Shown here: positions 16,124-23,339 of the stretch, piece by piece | How positions within the stretch are numbered: position 1 is the stretch's first letter | How the letters are laid out: every line of letters starts with the position of its first letter | Assembly (NCBI GenBank): GCA_003223995.1 | Contig: QHYA01000230.1 | Span: 1-30,114 of the forward strand | Length of the DNA stretch: 30,114 nucleotides | Source of the DNA: Acidobacteriota bacterium | GTDB lineage: Bacteria > Acidobacteriota > Polarisedimenticolia > QHYA01 | Reading direction: 5' to 3' | Notes under the pieces: model-generated | Seen by the model: only the letters and a program-made list of their open reading frames with translations | Databases searched by the model: none | What the model was told of the DNA's origin: nothing | Translations under genes and position numbers: made by a program

Positions 16124-16621
16124 GTGAAGCGTTCCTCCGGCAGTCGCCCGCTCGGCGTCAGCCTGATCGCCATCGCCTGCTTCTCAGGCGCGATCTGGTC
16201 GTTCGCGGCCGCGGCCTTCCCCTCGTTCTTCTATCGCTGGAGCATCCCCGCCTATCCGCCCCTTCTGGTGCTGAGGAATCGTGTCGTGGAGGGCGCCGGC
16301 CGCTATGTCGGTTTCGTCCTCACCGGGCGGGGCCAGGACCTCGGGGCCCTGTTGGTGGGCCTGGCTCTGGTGATCCTGGCGTTGCTTCTTTGGAGGCGCG
16401 CCCACCTGGCGCCGTTCGTCTTCTTGTCTGTCCTGTGGATTGGGACCTTTTACTATGCGCTGGCGTTCTGGCGCAGCAACCTGAGGCTGCTCGCGAGGAC
16501 GGCTTTCAAGCAGCTTTCGCTCGGAACCAGCGTCATCGTGGTTGGAAATCTCATCGCCCTCCTGGCCGTCCTGCTCATGGTGAGCGCCTACCTGTGGCGG
16601 CGGCGCTCGCTGTTCGGATAG
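16124..16621 (+). CDS. Small multi-pass membrane protein, function unknown
   Basis: 165 residues with about four TM segments: around 11-28 (LIAIACFSGAIWSFAAAAF), 64-84 (GALLVGLALVILALLLW), 90-107 (FVFLSVLWIGTFYYALAFW) and 132-157 (SVIVVGNLIALLAVLLMVSAYLW). GTG 16124 is chosen for AGGGAGG at 16108-16114; an in-frame TTG at 16118 is also possible. No family was recognised. It follows the M28-like gene by 47 nt on the same strand, and the two are probably co-expressed, but no functional link can be read from sequence. Confidence 0.75.
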   Translation: MKRSSGSRPLGVSLIAIACFSGAIWSFAAAAFPSFFYRWSIPAYPPLLVLRNRVVEGAGRYVGFVLTGRGQDLGALLVGLALVILALLLWRRAHLAPFVFLSVLWIGTFYYALAFWRSNLRLLARTAFKQLSLGTSVIVVGNLIALLAVLLMVSAYLWRRRSLFG

Positions 16622-16662
16622 CGCTTGGCGCGAAAAAAGCCCATGAAACCGTAAGAAAACCA

Positions 16663-16691
16663 TTGCGCAGCGGGCTTGAGAATGGTACAAG
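16663..16691 (+). promoter_or_regulatory. Candidate promoter of the HU-like gene
   Basis: TTGCGC (16663-16668) and TACAAG (16686-16691) are separated by 17 nt, about 50 nt before the ATG. Both boxes match only partly. A GGAGGG ribosome-binding site follows at about 16725-16730. Confidence 0.35.
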
Positions 16692-16740
16692 GTCACTGGG
16701 TTTCAATGAAAAACCCCAATTTCTGGAGGGTCCCCCCAGT

Positions 16741-17022
16741 ATGACCAAGACCGAGTTGATCAGCTCCCTCGCGACCGCATCGGGAAGCGACAAGAAGCAG
16801 TCGAAGATGTTTCTCGAGTCGCTGACCTCCCTCGTCGAGAAGACGATCAAGAAGGGGGGGGAGGTGCCTATGACGGGTCTGGGAAAGTTCAAGGTCGTGA
16901 AGCGCAAGGCCCGCATGGGACGCAATCCAGCAACCGGGGAGCCGATCAAGATCCCCGCCAAGACCGTCGTGAAGTTCACCGTCGCCAAGAACCTCAAGGA
17001 GATGGTGAAGAAGGCGAGATAG
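16741..17022 (+). CDS. HU/IHF-family DNA-binding protein
   Basis: Histone-like protein of 93 residues, the normal family length. It begins MTKTELISSLA, with the HU dimerisation helices, a GLGKFKVVKRKARMGRNPATG segment (family GFGTFxVxxRxARxGRNPxTG) and the DNA-bending arm with conserved P in RNPATGEPIKIPA. The C-terminal helix reads VVKFTVAKNLKEMVKKAR. It binds and bends DNA non-specifically as a nucleoid protein. Its own promoter candidate, a ribosome-binding site and a strong terminator make it a single-gene unit. HU versus IHF subunit cannot be decided by eye. Confidence 0.96.
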   Translation: MTKTELISSLATASGSDKKQSKMFLESLTSLVEKTIKKGGEVPMTGLGKFKVVKRKARMGRNPATGEPIKIPAKTVVKFTVAKNLKEMVKKAR

Positions 17023-17047
17023 CGGCCCCCTCCGTCGGTTCTCTGGG

Positions 17048-17090
17048 ACCCCGCCGGACCGGCGCTCCGCCGCGGCGGGGTTCTTCATTC
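17048..17090 (+). terminator. Rho-independent terminator after the HU-like gene
   Basis: A 9-bp stem, ACCCCGCCG (17048-17056) with CGGCGGGGT (17073-17081), is followed by TTCTTCATT. It starts 26 nt after the stop codon and overlaps the end of the convergent thioredoxin/TPR gene. Confidence 0.75.
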
Positions 17091-18221
17091 CGACGCCGGA
17101 TGTTTGGTTGTCGGATGTTGCGGCTTAGCCGCTCGAAGCTTCTCCATGATACGAAGCCGGAGGATGCGCGGCGAGGTCTCTGATGGGGCGAGGATGATCG
17201 ACTCGTTCACGGCTTCGAGCGCTTCCTCGTACTGTCCAAGCCGGTAGAGCGCTGCCGCGCGGCACTCCTGCGGGCCGCCGGCGGCGGGGTCCAGGCGGGC
17301 CGCTCTCTGGGCCGCCTCGAGGCCGCGCTCGGCCGCAGCACCCAGCTCCAGCAGCGCCCTCGCGTAGTCCTCCTGGACCGTCTCGTCGTCCGGAAGCCGT
17401 GATGCGAACTGGTCCCACGTCTGGAGCTGCTCCTGCTTGCGATGCAGGTCGCGCAGGAGGCTGATCAGGGACGTGTAGGCTTCCCGAAGCAGCATCGGGT
17501 CAATGGCCTCCTGGGCCGCCCGGGTCAGCAGGGGAAGAGCCGCTTCGGCTCCGGAACGACGCAGGGCGATGGAGGAGAGAGAAAGAAGGGCCCGGGAGAC
17601 TGCCGGGCTGCCGCGCTCTCCCGTCAATGCGGCTCTCTCGAGCAGGCCGCGACCATCCTCCTCGCGCCCTCGGTCGATCAAGGCCATTCCGACGCTCACC
17701 ATCAGCTCCGTGCCTGCGTCGGGAGCTTGCGCCTTCTCGTAGAGCGACCCCACGGAAACCGAGGTGGAGGAGAGGCGGGATCTGTCGAGCAGTGCCGCGA
17801 GCTCCTGGTCCTTCATGAAGCCGCTGGAACGGGCGGAGACGTTGCCGTCGGGATCAAGGATCAGCACCGTCGGCAGCCCCGTGACGGTATAACGATGGGC
17901 AGCCTTTGCCCCCGCTTCGGTGTCCACGTCGAAGCGAAGCGACACATAGGGTTTCAAAGCCTGTTCGACAACGGCGCTCGACAACGTGCGCCTCTCCAGC
18001 TCGCGGCAGAAGCCACACCACTCGGCGCCGAAGACCAGGAAGACCAGCGTCCGCGACCGAGCGGCCGACGCGACCGCCTCGTCGAGGGAGAGATCCGACC
18101 AGGCGATCTCGGCGGAACTCTGCCCGCTCAGCGCGGCCAGAATCAGCAGAAAGGCGAGTCCGACGAGCGCCTCTTTGGGGTTCGGAAGAAAGCGTCCCGG
18201 CGGCTGCATGAAGGGAAACAT
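17085..18221 (-). CDS. Exported thioredoxin-fold protein with TPR repeats
   Basis: 378 residues from ATG 18221; in-frame TTG 18248 is an alternative. A hydrophobic segment (about 17-32, EALVGLAFLLILAALSG) acts as signal or anchor. The thioredoxin-like domain (about 40-155) has WCGFC (C69, C72) and the cis-proline loop TGLPTV (P117), the DsbD-gamma/thioredoxin_7 style. The C-terminal half (about 170-360) is helical with TPR-like pairs such as CRAAALYRLGQYEEALEAVN. It likely reduces or isomerises protein disulfides outside the cytoplasm, with the TPR part binding a partner. It is the last gene of the gatCA-amidase-purD run, 108 nt after purD. Its final residues overlap the HU terminator. Confidence 0.9.
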   Translation of the reverse strand: MFPFMQPPGRFLPNPKEALVGLAFLLILAALSGQSSAEIAWSDLSLDEAVASAARSRTLVFLVFGAEWCGFCRELERRTLSSAVVEQALKPYVSLRFDVDTEAGAKAAHRYTVTGLPTVLILDPDGNVSARSSGFMKDQELAALLDRSRLSSTSVSVGSLYEKAQAPDAGTELMVSVGMALIDRGREEDGRGLLERAALTGERGSPAVSRALLSLSSIALRRSGAEAALPLLTRAAQEAIDPMLLREAYTSLISLLRDLHRKQEQLQTWDQFASRLPDDETVQEDYARALLELGAAAERGLEAAQRAARLDPAAGGPQECRAAALYRLGQYEEALEAVNESIILAPSETSPRILRLRIMEKLRAAKPQHPTTKHPASE

Positions 18222-18329
18222 TATGGGAGCCGTCCTCAGGCCCCGCAACCTCGCCGGGCGGACGCCGCAGACGCCAACGCCTCGCTCCCCCGCGCCCTCG
18301 GCTCAACGGGGGCAATGCGGCCGCGAGCC

Positions 18330-19628
18330 TTACGCGGTCCGTGCGATCTCGGCGATGTCGGTGCGGTGGCGCCGTCCCTCGAAACGGATCTCCGCGGCAG
18401 CCTCGTAAGCGATCCGCCGGGCCATCTCGAGGTTCCCGCCCAGAGCGACGACGGCGAGCACACGACCGCCCGCCGTCACGAGAGTCCCGCCTGCCGAACG
18501 CCGTGTGCCGGCGTGGAAGACGGCCACCCCCTCGCGCGTCTCGGCGCGATCGACCCCGGCGATCGGCCAGCCGCTGTCGAAGGCGCCGGGATAACCTCGC
18601 GACGCGAGCACGACGCACACACTCGGCTCGTCCCGCCAGCGGACGGGCACGCCGTCCAGCTCCCCCCGGGCCGAAGAGAGAAGCAGCGGAAAGAGATCCG
18701 AAGCGAGGCGCGGCATGAGAGCCTGGGTCTCCGGATCACCGAAACGTGCGTTGAACTCGAGGACCTTCGGCCCCGAGGAAGTCAGCATCAGACCGACGTA
18801 CAGGACGCCGCGATAGGAGATCCCATCGGAGGAGAGGCCAGCAAGCGTGGGCTCGACTATCCGGCTCATGACGGCTTCCCGGCCGGCGGCATCCAGGAAG
18901 GGGCTCGGTGAAAACCCTCCCATGCCCCCGGTGTTCGGACCGCGATCGCCATCCTCCAGGCGCTTGTAGTCCTGGCAGGTCTCCAGCGGCACGGCCCGGC
19001 GGCCGTCCGTGACCACGAAGAAGGACGCTTCGCGCCCCAGCAGGCGCTCCTCCACGATGACGCGTTCGCCGGCGACTCCGAAGACTCTCCGGACCATGAA
19101 CCGATCGAGAGCCTCCAGAGCCTCCTCGAGCGTCTCGCAGATCGACACTCCCTTGCCGGATGCCAAACCGTCGGCTTTCACGACGAGCGGATACTCCGTG
19201 CATCGCGACGCGAGATGTCGCCGGGCGGCTTCTGCCTCGCGGAAGATCTCGAAGCGCGCCGTTGGGATCCCATGGCGGGTCATGAACTCCTTGGCGAAGA
19301 CCTTCGAGCCCTCCAGCAAGGCGCCCGGCATCGATGGACCGAAGACCGTCATCCCCCGCCGACGCAGCTCTCCGGCCACACCGGCGACGAGCGGGGCCTC
19401 GGGCCCGACAACCACGAGATCGACGCGGCGAGCCTCGGACCATTTGGCGACCTCGCCCGGATCGAGGATGTCGAGCGGAACCCACTCGGCCACCGAAGCG
19501 AGCCCAGCGTTGGCGGGATCCGGATCAGCTCCTGGGGAGTAGAAAAGCTCGTCCACCTCGCTGCTCTGGCGGAGCTTCCATGCGAGCGCATGTTCGCGCC
19601 CTCCGCCTCCGAGGAGGAGAACTCTCAC
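18330..19628 (-). CDS. purD: Phosphoribosylamine-glycine ligase
   Basis: ATP-grasp enzyme of purine biosynthesis joining phosphoribosylamine and glycine to give GAR. It is full length at 432 residues from GTG 19628, which begins VRVLLLGGGGREHALAWKL, the family N-terminus; the ribosome-binding site is weak. Family blocks in order: VDLVVVGPEAPLVAGV, FGPS followed by LLEGSKVFAKEFM, YPLVVKADGLASGKGV, GREASFFVVTDGR, DGDRGPNTGGMGGFSPSP, and KVLEFNARFGDPETQALMPR (metal/ATP site). It lies 86 nt downstream of the amidase gene. No other purine gene is in the window. Confidence 0.97.
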   Translation of the reverse strand: MRVLLLGGGGREHALAWKLRQSSEVDELFYSPGADPDPANAGLASVAEWVPLDILDPGEVAKWSEARRVDLVVVGPEAPLVAGVAGELRRRGMTVFGPSMPGALLEGSKVFAKEFMTRHGIPTARFEIFREAEAARRHLASRCTEYPLVVKADGLASGKGVSICETLEEALEALDRFMVRRVFGVAGERVIVEERLLGREASFFVVTDGRRAVPLETCQDYKRLEDGDRGPNTGGMGGFSPSPFLDAAGREAVMSRIVEPTLAGLSSDGISYRGVLYVGLMLTSSGPKVLEFNARFGDPETQALMPRLASDLFPLLLSSARGELDGVPVRWRDEPSVCVVLASRGYPGAFDSGWPIAGVDRAETREGVAVFHAGTRRSAGGTLVTAGGRVLAVVALGGNLEMARRIAYEAAAEIRFEGRRHRTDIAEIARTA

Positions 19629-19714
19629 GGACGAAGTGGAGCATGCGGATCCGGAGCAGGTCAAGACAGCCTGCCCCTTGCGTGGTCAGCCCCCGGCCAG
19701 CTTGGCTTCGCGAG

Positions 19715-21553
19715 TCATGCGCGGCGCGGGTCATAGTAGCGCAGAAGAGCGTCCACGACGGCCTGAGCAACCCGCTCCCGGAACCGGGATTCCTTGATGA
19801 GGTGCGCGTCCTGGGGGTTGTTCAGATTGGCGATCTCGAGGAGCACCTCGACCGGCACCTGGTTGGCGCGCAGCACCGCAGGGACCCAGGCTCTCTGGTG
19901 GCGGATGATGCGGTCGCGGACCGGAATGTAGGGGTGGACTTTGAGTCCGCGCGACCTCATCGCCCCGAGGATCCTCGACGCCAGCTCCCGGGAAAGCCCC
20001 TCCGACCTCAGCCCCTCTGCTCGGCTGAAGGAGACGTTCGGGCGCTCGCGCACCTCGCGGTACCGGGCCGCCTCCGACGTCTCGACCCCGAAGGTCCCCC
20101 GCCGGTAGCGCTCGCCGGGAATGTAGGCCATCCCGCCTCGCAAGGAGGGGTGCAGGGAGTCGGCGTGCAGGCTGATGAAGACCACCTTCTCCGGAGCGAC
20201 GCCCGCGGTCAGAAGCCGGTGGTAGATCGAGTTGGCCAGGTACCAGCGGAGATTGACGCCGAGCTGGGTCTGCGAAGGATCGCTGTTGAAGTGAGGCGGG
20301 TCGGTGAGGATCTCCACGCCCCTGTTCACCGGGAGAACGCGGCCGTCGCGAGGGCGATACTCCTGTTCGCGGTCCACGATCGTCTCGTACACCGCCGCCT
20401 CGGTATGGGCCTCCAGCCTCCGTTTGATTCTGCAAAGGACGTCATAGACATACTCGTGCTCGGAGATGCCGTTGCGAACCGCCCCGCGGTCCACTCCACC
20501 GTGGCCCGCATCGAGGATCACATGCACCCCGTCGAGGTTGCGGGCGTGCGCGGCGTTGCGGTAGCGGGCCGCTTCCGCCGAGGAGTGCAGGTACTCCTCG
20601 CGCCTTGGATCGCCGGGAGGCAGGAACTCCGGCAACAACAGGTCGATGGGGATGCGCACGGCGTGTCCCGAGTGAATGTTCGTCACATCGGAGATGCCGC
20701 TGGCGCGAGCGATCTCCTGGGCAACCTGGTTCACCTCCTCCGGATCGACTCGCCCCGTGAAGCGGACGACGACAGCCGAGTAGAGCGCTTGTCCGGGCTT
20801 GAGACGGTAGAGCGCGTAAGGTCCTCTCGAGTCTTCTCCGTAGATCAGCTCCCCGCCGGTCGCGCGTTCATCGAGGTTCTCCTGCTTCGGCTCGCCCGCC
20901 GGAGCGGCCCTGGAGCTGGTTTCCTGCGAGGGAGGCGGCGAGGCGGCCCCGCCGGCTGGCGGGCTGGCGAGACTCCGCAAAGCGGGTCGCACGAGGGCAG
21001 CGGGCAGTCGCAGGACATCGTCCCTCCTCACGAGAGGATCACTCGAGCCATTGCCGCGACGGATGGAGCGGAAATTCTCCCCTTCCCCCGTGAGCCACTC
21101 TGCGGCTTGCCAGAGCCCCTCACCATAGGTCTCCACGGGCGAGCCGCCCGGCCGGTGGACCCATTCCGAGCCTTCCACTCCGTCAGCCGGGAACAGGGCG
21201 CGGAGGCACCGTGTCTTCCATTGCTCGGATAGTTCCGGAAAGCGAATCGCACATCGCGCGTCCGGCTCCGGCTTGGGTTTTCCGGCGCAGCGCCGCTGCA
21301 GCTCTTCCGGAGAAACGGACCCCTGGCAGTAGCGGCGGGCCAGGGAAGCCCATCCCTCCCCTTTGCGGACCGGGACGAGCAACACGATCTCCCTGCCGCT
21401 GTCCAAACGGACGCCGGGGCCCTCAGGCAGCGCCACACCGACAGGCCGCTCGTCGCTCGCGGACGCCTCGGCCGCCCCCAGTGTCGGGTCAGTGGAAAGC
21501 GCGGAGCTCACGGAAAGCGAGGAAGCCAGCAGAAGCGCTTGGAGCAGCCTCAA
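19715..21553 (-). CDS. N-acetylmuramoyl-L-alanine amidase (Amidase_3) with LysM-like regions
   Basis: Exported peptidoglycan hydrolase of 612 residues. TTG 21553 is chosen because AGAAGAGG (21561-21568) lies 7 nt upstream and the gatA stop is just before it. A signal peptide (RLLQALLLASSLSVSSALS) is followed by LysM-like segments near 55-105 (VPVRKGEGWASLARRYC) and 248-305 (YRLKPGQALYSAVVVRF). The catalytic Amidase_3 domain spans 342-612 with zinc ligands H351 (DAGHGG), E367 (EHEYVYD) and H463 (SLHAD), and catalytic E573 (LLEIANLNN). It carries a longer than usual insertion between E367 and H463. It would cleave the amide between muramic acid and the stem peptide in cell separation or wall turnover. 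Confidence 0.93.
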   Translation of the reverse strand: MRLLQALLLASSLSVSSALSTDPTLGAAEASASDERPVGVALPEGPGVRLDSGREIVLLVPVRKGEGWASLARRYCQGSVSPEELQRRCAGKPKPEPDARCAIRFPELSEQWKTRCLRALFPADGVEGSEWVHRPGGSPVETYGEGLWQAAEWLTGEGENFRSIRRGNGSSDPLVRRDDVLRLPAALVRPALRSLASPPAGGAASPPPSQETSSRAAPAGEPKQENLDERATGGELIYGEDSRGPYALYRLKPGQALYSAVVVRFTGRVDPEEVNQVAQEIARASGISDVTNIHSGHAVRIPIDLLLPEFLPPGDPRREEYLHSSAEAARYRNAAHARNLDGVHVILDAGHGGVDRGAVRNGISEHEYVYDVLCRIKRRLEAHTEAAVYETIVDREQEYRPRDGRVLPVNRGVEILTDPPHFNSDPSQTQLGVNLRWYLANSIYHRLLTAGVAPEKVVFISLHADSLHPSLRGGMAYIPGERYRRGTFGVETSEAARYREVRERPNVSFSRAEGLRSEGLSRELASRILGAMRSRGLKVHPYIPVRDRIIRHQRAWVPAVLRANQVPVEVLLEIANLNNPQDAHLIKESRFRERVAQAVVDALLRYYDPRRA

Positions 21554-21560
21554 TCTGTCG

Positions 21561-21568
21561 CCTCTTCT
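21561..21568 (-). promoter_or_regulatory. Ribosome-binding site that fixes the amidase TTG start
   Basis: AGAAGAGG on the minus strand lies 7 nt before TTG 21553 and directly after the gatA stop codon (21571-21573). It explains why translation starts at a TTG and not at upstream in-frame codons inside gatA. Confidence 0.7.
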
Positions 21569-21570
21569 GG

Positions 21571-23052
21571 CTAGGTGGCGGCGAGGGGAGGCCGCATCCC
21601 GGTCGGTCCTAGAAGCGCCTCGACCGCTGCCGCAGCCTTGAATAGCGCCGGCTCCTGAAAATGGTCGCCGATGAGCTGCAATCCGACCGGCAGCCGGCCG
21701 GAGGCCAGCCCGCACGGAATCGAGATGGCCGGAAGGCCGGCGAGGTTCGCCGTCGCAGTGAAGATATCGGAAAGGTACATCTCGAGCGGGGCCTCCGTCT
21801 TCTCCCCGAGGCGGAAGGCGGGGGTGGGAGAGGTCGGAGTCAAAATGATGTCCGACTTGCGAAACGCCTCTTCGAAGTCGCGCCGCAGCAGAGTGCGCAC
21901 CTTCTGCGCCTTGAGGTAGTAGGCGTCGTAGTAGCCGGCGGACAGCACGTAGGTGCCGAGCATGATCCTCCGCCTCACCTCTGCACCGAATCCTGCGCTC
22001 CTCGTCCGCCGATACATCTCCTCCAGCGTCCTCGATGGCTCCCGCAGACCGTAACGGACACCGTCGTACCGTGCCAGGTTCGAGGAGGCCTCCGCCGTCG
22101 CGATGAGGTAATAGGTCGGGATCGCGAAGCGCGTATGGGGCAGCGAGACCGGCACGATGCGCCCGCCTGCCCCGCCGATCCGCTCGACGGCGCCTTTGAC
22201 GAGCCGCTCCACCTCGGGATCCATTCCCGAGACGAAGTACTCATCCGGTAAGCCGAAAGTGACGCTGCGGAGATCCCCCGAGAGCAGGGAAACGTAGGGC
22301 TCCACCGGCTCGGGTGCGGAGGTCGAATCGAGAGGATCGTGCCCGGCGATGATGGAGAGGATGAGCGCCGCATCCGCCACGTCCGCGGCGAGAACACCGA
22401 TCTGGTCGAGAGAGGAGGCGAAGGCGACCAGCCCGTATCGCGAGACCCTCCCATAGGTCGGCTTGACGCCGACGATCCCACAAAGAGAGGCCGGCTGGCG
22501 CACGGACCCGCCGGTCTCCGACCCCAGAGCCGCCGGAACGATGCCCGAAGCAACGGCGGCCGCGGAGCCGCCGGAAGAACCGCCAGGGACCCTCTCGATG
22601 TCCCAGGGATTGCGGCAGAGGCGGAAGGCGGAGTTCTCGTTGGACGAACCCATGGCGAACTCGTCCATGTTCGTCTTGGCAACGATGACCCCCCCGGCCG
22701 CTCGTAGCCGGGTGACAGCCGTCGCATCGTAAGGCGGGACGAAATCCTCCAGGATTCTCGACGAGCAAGTCGTGCGCGACCCGCGCGTGCAGATGTTGTC
22801 CTTGATCGCGAGCGGAACGCCGGCCAGAGGCCCCGGGTCCTCGCCCGAGACGACGCGGCGGTCGATCTCCTGGGCGCAGGCCATCGCCGAGTCCGCCAGG
22901 ACGCTGTTGAAGGCCCCGAGCGCCTCCCCCAGCCCGCGAGCCGCATCGATCGTACGGCGGCAGAGGTCGGCGGCGCGAAGTCGGCCCCCGCGCACGGCGG
23001 AGGCGATCTCTCGCGCCCTCAGCCCCGCGGGTCCGAAGACGTCGGATTCCAT
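21571..23052 (-). CDS. gatA: Asp-tRNA(Asn)/Glu-tRNA(Gln) amidotransferase subunit A
   Basis: Amidase subunit of GatCAB, which frees ammonia from glutamine to convert misacylated Glu-tRNA(Gln) or Asp-tRNA(Asn). It has 493 residues, full length. The Ser-cisSer-Lys triad is complete: K84 in PLAIKDNICTRG, S159 in PGGSSGGSAAAVASG, and nucleophile S183 in GSETGGSVRQPASLCG. Further family blocks are VGVKPTYGRVSRYGL and AGLPAISIPCGL. It starts 6 nt after the gatC stop, the usual gatC-gatA order. gatB is not in the window. Its presence implies tRNA-dependent amidation for Asn and/or Gln in this organism. Confidence 0.97.
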   Translation of the reverse strand: MESDVFGPAGLRAREIASAVRGGRLRAADLCRRTIDAARGLGEALGAFNSVLADSAMACAQEIDRRVVSGEDPGPLAGVPLAIKDNICTRGSRTTCSSRILEDFVPPYDATAVTRLRAAGGVIVAKTNMDEFAMGSSNENSAFRLCRNPWDIERVPGGSSGGSAAAVASGIVPAALGSETGGSVRQPASLCGIVGVKPTYGRVSRYGLVAFASSLDQIGVLAADVADAALILSIIAGHDPLDSTSAPEPVEPYVSLLSGDLRSVTFGLPDEYFVSGMDPEVERLVKGAVERIGGAGGRIVPVSLPHTRFAIPTYYLIATAEASSNLARYDGVRYGLREPSRTLEEMYRRTRSAGFGAEVRRRIMLGTYVLSAGYYDAYYLKAQKVRTLLRRDFEEAFRKSDIILTPTSPTPAFRLGEKTEAPLEMYLSDIFTATANLAGLPAISIPCGLASGRLPVGLQLIGDHFQEPALFKAAAAVEALLGPTGMRPPLAAT

Positions 23053-23058
23053 CCGGTT

Positions 23059-23222
23059 TCAGATGACCTGGGGAACCTTGAAGTGGCCCGACTCCTCTCG
23101 AAGTAGGCGAGGATGGAGCCGAGCTGGCGGGTGAAAAGCTCGATCTGCTCCTCGTCGAACTCGAGTTGCGCCAGGCTCGCGATGTGCCGAACCTGGGCTG
23201 CCGTGATCATCGGCTCGGGCAT
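23059..23222 (-). CDS. gatC: GatC, amidotransferase subunit C, with internal deletion and frameshift
   Basis: Start ATG 23222 (or 23210) gives MITAAQVRHIASLAQLEFDE, then LFTRQLGSILAYFE, the conserved N-terminal half of GatC. At about 23095-23102 the frame changes, and the other frame supplies EESGHFKVPQVI and the stop at 23059, which is the conserved GatC C-terminus. About 42 central residues, including the usual VEPT segment and the DxxRP region, are missing. Only about 53 residues remain of a normal 95. GatC wraps around GatA and is normally required for a functional GatCAB, so a real deletion is hard to accept; a sequence error is the likelier reading. GatA follows intact. Confidence 0.88.
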
Positions 23223-23231
23223 GGTGGAAAA

Positions 23232-23240
23232 ATCTTAACA
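23232..23240 (-). promoter_or_regulatory. Extended -10 promoter candidate for the gatC operon
   Basis: On the minus strand TGTTAAGAT fits the extended -10 pattern TGnTAnnAT. It lies 9 nt before the gatC ATG, and no ribosome-binding site is visible between them. No -35 box is apparent at 17-18 nt. Confidence 0.3.
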
Positions 23241-23303
23241 CGTGGGGGCGGCCGGGCTCGACAACTTTGCCAGGTTTGACACCGCTCCGACCGCTCCGGA
23301 CCT

Positions 23304-23332
23304 TTGACTTGAAGGACGAGCCGGCCTAGACT
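23304..23332 (+). promoter_or_regulatory. Strong sigma70-like promoter, apparently leaderless
   Basis: TTGACT (23304-23309, 5/6) and TAGACT (23327-23332, 4/6) are separated by exactly 17 nt. The ATG of the barrel protein begins at 23340, 7 nt after the -10 box, where transcription should start. There is therefore no room for a ribosome-binding site, and a leaderless mRNA is predicted. Confidence 0.65.
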
Positions 23333-23339
23333 CAAGCGC

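Noticed and set aside
17099..17120. Short direct repeat GGATGTT (two copies) near the end of the thioredoxin/TPR gene
   Set aside because: Two 7-nt copies are too short and isolated to call a mobile-element or attachment-site repeat.
19334..21232. Long plus-strand frame opposite purD and the amidase (632 codons)
   Set aside because: Both minus-strand genes have complete family motifs, and the plus frame shows none.
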